NCBI GenBank assembly: GCA_964568455.1
Contig: CAZMPJ010000001.1
Coordinates: 444,073-508,072, forward strand
Direction: 5' to 3'
From: CAZMPJ01 sp964568455
GTDB lineage: Bacteria > Margulisbacteria > WOR-1 > O2-12-FULL-45-9
DNA: 64,000 nucleotides
Positions 61,514 through 64,000 of this stretch are shown in pieces; position 1 is the stretch's first letter, and each line of letters opens with the position of its first letter. Position numbers and translations under genes: made by a program. The notes beneath the pieces were generated by a model, which ran no database searches, had not been told where the DNA came from, and worked only from the letters and a program-made list of their open reading frames with translations.

Positions 61514-61806
61514 CAACAGAAGCTTTAGTTTTACAAACATCACCGATCATCACTTTTGGCTATGTAATGCAAGTGCTTGTTTCTCTAATTGTCGTAATTA
61601 CTCTGATTTATTTATCTGCCCGCTTTCTACTACCAAAACTAAAATTCGGCAGTACCGGCCGTCTAGTCAAAGTGGTTGATCGAGTTTATTTGGAGCCAAA
61701 TGTTGCCGCTTACGTTCTTAAAGTTGGTAAAGCTGCTTGGCTGATAATGAGCAGCAATAAAAATATCACTAAAATTGATAGAATTGATGAACTAGTTGAT
61801 GAATAA
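61510..61806 (+). CDS. fliO: Flagellar biosynthesis protein FliO
   Basis: 98 residues with one membrane span (about 17-40) and a short cytoplasmic domain: VVDRVYLEPNVAAYVLKVGK is typical of FliO. It helps FliP assemble in the export gate. It overlaps fliN by four and fliP by eight bases. Confidence 0.85.
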   Translation: MTTEALVLQTSPIITFGYVMQVLVSLIVVITLIYLSARFLLPKLKFGSTGRLVKVVDRVYLEPNVAAYVLKVGKAAWLIMSSNKNITKIDRIDELVDE

Positions 61807-62545
61807 GAAAAATTTCTTTATAGCTTTATTTTTAATTGTATTAAGCGGTCTGGTTTTTGCCCAAGCCAGAACCCCCTTAAGTGCTAATGTTGATCTGGAA
61901 AGTTTAATGGCCTCCCCTCAATTTACTAATAGTATCCAACTGGTATTGTCCTTGTCTTTAATCTCATTGATCCCCTTCTTTCTTATTTCGGTTACTTCTT
62001 TCTTGCGGATTATCATTGTTTTTTCGCTGGTTCGGACCGCGATTGGAACTCAACAAGTTCCTCCCAGCTCGGTAATCGTGGGACTTGCCTTTTTTATGAC
62101 TGTATTCATTATGAATCCGGTTTGGCAGGAAGTTAATAGCACCGCTGTTGAGCCTTACAATGCCGGCAAGATATCTCAAGAACAAGCTTTTGAAAGAGGC
62201 TTAAAGCCTTTGCAAAAATTTATGATCAAGCAAACCAGAGAAAAAGACCTGGCTTTATTTGTCCAATTTTCAAAAATCTCTAAACCGAAAAGTGTGGAAG
62301 AGGTGCCAATTTACGTGCTGATTCCTTCCTTTATGATTTCAGAGCTAAAAACCGCTTTTCAAATCGGATTCTTGTTATTTATACCATTTATCGTTATCGA
62401 CTTAACTGTAGCAAATATTTTACTTTCCCTTGGTATGTTTATGTTATCACCAGTCATGGTTTCTTTACCGTTTAAGGTTTTATTATTTGTATTAGTCGAT
62501 GGCTGGAATCTAATATCGCGCGGACTCTTAATGAGCTTTAGGTAA
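61799..62545 (+). CDS. fliP: Flagellar export gate protein FliP
   Basis: 248 residues from ATG 61799; a TTG three bases earlier is the alternative. It has an N-terminal signal peptide (KKNFFIALFLIVLSGLVFAQ) and four membrane spans. Signatures: SFLRIIIVFSLVRTAIGTQQ and the closing FKVLLFVLVDGWNLI. FliP, FliQ and FliR form the central gate of the flagellar type III apparatus. Confidence 0.95.
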   Translation: MNKKNFFIALFLIVLSGLVFAQARTPLSANVDLESLMASPQFTNSIQLVLSLSLISLIPFFLISVTSFLRIIIVFSLVRTAIGTQQVPPSSVIVGLAFFMTVFIMNPVWQEVNSTAVEPYNAGKISQEQAFERGLKPLQKFMIKQTREKDLALFVQFSKISKPKSVEEVPIYVLIPSFMISELKTAFQIGFLLFIPFIVIDLTVANILLSLGMFMLSPVMVSLPFKVLLFVLVDGWNLISRGLLMSFR

Positions 62546-62550
62546 TACAT

Positions 62551-62820
62551 ATGGGACAAGATTTTGCCGTACAAGTAATATATCAGGCTATAACTACCCT
62601 ACTAATGATTTCAATGCCAATAGTAGGGGTTGGACTTTTAGTCGGATTTACCATCAGTTTATTCCAAGCAGTAACCCAAATCCAAGAACAAACTTTAACC
62701 TTTGTGCCTAAGGTAATTGCAGTCCTGCTTATGCTTTCCCTTATGTTTCCCTGGATGTCAGCCATAATGGTTGATTTTACTACCGTACTTTGGTCCACTA
62801 TTCCGAGTATGGTGAGATAA
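62551..62820 (+). CDS. fliQ: Flagellar export gate protein FliQ
   Basis: 89 residues with two membrane spans. GLLVGFTISLFQAVTQIQEQ and TLTFVPKVIAVLLML are the family signature. It begins five bases after fliP. Confidence 0.95.
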   Translation: MGQDFAVQVIYQAITTLLMISMPIVGVGLLVGFTISLFQAVTQIQEQTLTFVPKVIAVLLMLSLMFPWMSAIMVDFTTVLWSTIPSMVR

Positions 62821-62821
62821 G

Positions 62822-63595
62822 ATGGCTTTAAGCCTTCAACAACTAGTAGTTTTTGTTTTTATCCTTGCCCGTATAGCCGGAGTTTTTTTGCAAGCCCCTA
62901 TTTTTAACTCCAGAAGTATTCCGTTTGCCATAAAAACTGGCATAGCCGTCTGGATTGCCATAGTACTCTGGTTTGTAACTCCGGTTAATCCCAACTTACC
63001 AGATACCGGTCTTATGTTTGTGTTCTCATTGGTGTTTGAAGTGGTAATTGGTTTTTTAATCGGTTTTATCTGCAACCTGATTTTTCTTGGTATACAAGCT
63101 GCCGGAGAAATTATGGATATGCAGATGGGCCTATCGGTTGCTACAGCACTCGATCCGGTATTTGGCGCAGTTATCTCTGTAATTGGGCGCTTTGCTTTTA
63201 TGGTAGCATTAATTATGTTTATTACCGCCGATGGCCACCATTTAATTCTTTCTGGTTTTCACCAAACTTTTACCGCTCTTCCAGTTGGCAAAATGGCTAA
63301 TATTGGATCGCCCCTATTAGCGGAGCAATTAATAAATTTGGGTAATATGTTTTGGACTACAGCTATTAAAGTCGCGATCCCAATCATATTACTTATTTTC
63401 TTATCTGATTTTACTTTTGGTATTGTTTCCCGAGTCGCCCCTCAAGTTAACGTGTTTATGCTTGGCTTTCAGGTAAAACCACTATTGGGAATATTTGGGT
63501 TTTTAGTTGCTTTGCCTTTTATTGTAAAATATATTAATAAGCTTATAATGGTAATGGCCGAACAGTTGATCTTGTTTACCAACGCTATAAAATGA
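62822..63595 (+). CDS. fliR: Flagellar export gate protein FliR
   Basis: 257 residues with six or so membrane spans. FVFILARIAGVFLQAPIFNS, EIMDMQMGLSVATALDPVFG and FMLGFQVKPLLGI are typical. Its ATG is one base after fliQ and flhB follows eight bases later. Confidence 0.95.
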   Translation: MALSLQQLVVFVFILARIAGVFLQAPIFNSRSIPFAIKTGIAVWIAIVLWFVTPVNPNLPDTGLMFVFSLVFEVVIGFLIGFICNLIFLGIQAAGEIMDMQMGLSVATALDPVFGAVISVIGRFAFMVALIMFITADGHHLILSGFHQTFTALPVGKMANIGSPLLAEQLINLGNMFWTTAIKVAIPIILLIFLSDFTFGIVSRVAPQVNVFMLGFQVKPLLGIFGFLVALPFIVKYINKLIMVMAEQLILFTNAIK

Positions 63596-63603
63596 GGTAA
63601 AAC

Positions 63604-64000
63604 ATGGGCGAACAAGGCGGAGATAAAACCGAAGACCCTACGCCGCATAGGTTAAGAGAAGCACGCGAAAAAGGACAAATCGCTAAAAGCAAAGAAATTA
63701 CAGTAGCGGTTGTTTTGTTGCTTTCTTTTATGGTTTTTCGTTATATGGCTCCATTTATGTGGCTTAACCTATTAGAAACAGCCCGCAGCATTTTTTTACT
63801 TTTTCCCGAAGCAATCAATTTTAATTTTTCTTTTGCCGCTTACATTCTAGTAATTGGTATTCGGGGCTTACTTTTAACGGTTTTACCAATTTTTGCGGTG
63901 GTGTTTTTAGCCACTTTTATTGCCGAAGCCCTGCAAACCGGTTTTGTTTTTGCCACTGATCCACTTTCGCCTAAAATTGAAAAGCTCAATCCTCTGGAAG
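63604..64000 (+). CDS. flhB: Flagellar export switch protein FlhB, 5' part
   Basis: The gene starts at ATG 63604 with a GAGGTAAA ribosome site and runs off the window; 132 residues are visible. DKTEDPTPHRLREAREKGQI followed by AKSKEI is the N-terminal FlhB signature. Membrane spans follow. The autocleaved NPTH site would lie outside the window. FlhB changes export specificity together with FliK. Confidence 0.95.
   Translation, partial: MGEQGGDKTEDPTPHRLREAREKGQIAKSKEITVAVVLLLSFMVFRYMAPFMWLNLLETARSIFLLFPEAINFNFSFAAYILVIGIRGLLLTVLPIFAVVFLATFIAEALQTGFVFATDPLSPKIEKLNPLE

Overview
The window reads as chromosomal DNA of a low-GC, diderm, flagellated, probably fermentative bacterium. An MCE/MlaD-type protein and a small signal-peptide beta-barrel candidate point to an outer membrane; ispG and ispE to the MEP isoprenoid route; a split Mrp cation/proton antiporter and two phosphofructokinases to an energy-frugal glycolytic life. 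The mix (Mrp modules, CsaB/TagA wall enzymes, DUF5693 protein, flagellar genes) is what I would expect of uncultured Margulisbacteria/Saganbacteria-like lineages. That placement is an inference from gene content, not a database result.

Layout. 1-0.9 kb: MCE-family tail and an outer-membrane candidate. 1.0-3.5 kb: an accessory patch with a lytic-transglycosylase-like protein split over two coupled ORFs, a roughly 0.4-kb non-coding stretch rich in inverted repeats and DnaA-box-like sites, and an orphan gene. 3.5-8.4 kb (minus): purB, ispG, purC, an orphan gene and a kinase-like gene. 8.5-16.4 kb (minus): comFC, and an operon hpf-secA-prfB-DUF5693-csaB-tagA. 18.4-31.1 kb: pyk, tpiA, fba, a PPi-type PFK, an ATP-type PFK, a PLP lyase, a giant phosphohexomutase and pgi. 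31.1-38.3 kb (minus): nusA-infB-rbfA-nrnA-truB-ligA. 38.3-44.5 kb: groES-groEL under a perfect CIRCE, ndk, gap-pgk and greA. 44.5-49.8 kb (minus): Mrp cluster. 49.8-53.7 kb (minus): LOG-like, AlaDH-like, NodB-like, ispE, rpsT. 53.7-58.4 kb: accDA, three tRNA-Leu, rho, murF. 58.5-64.0 kb: flagellar operon fliK-flgE/G-fliM-fliN-fliO-fliP-fliQ-fliR-flhB (cut by the window end).

The most striking signal is regulatory. Eight genes scattered among housekeeping genes are each preceded by GAAA (or AAAA) - exactly 15 nt - nnCGATAA/T-like sequence, the architecture of a sigma-28 (FliA/SigD) flagellar promoter. One of the eight has two such promoters in tandem. The downstream genes are mostly unrecognisable proteins without signal peptides, plus a Ser/Thr kinase-like protein and a PLP lyase/phosphohexomutase pair. 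This looks like a late-flagellar regulon of orphan proteins that could include substrates of the flagellar export apparatus encoded at the right end of the window.

Two further genome habits are visible. Several housekeeping genes seem to be transcribed without a leader, with the -10 box 6-9 nt before the start codon. A short palindromic element with a GAGC-TTGTCGAG core recurs at least six times between genes, once forming the last codons of tpiA.
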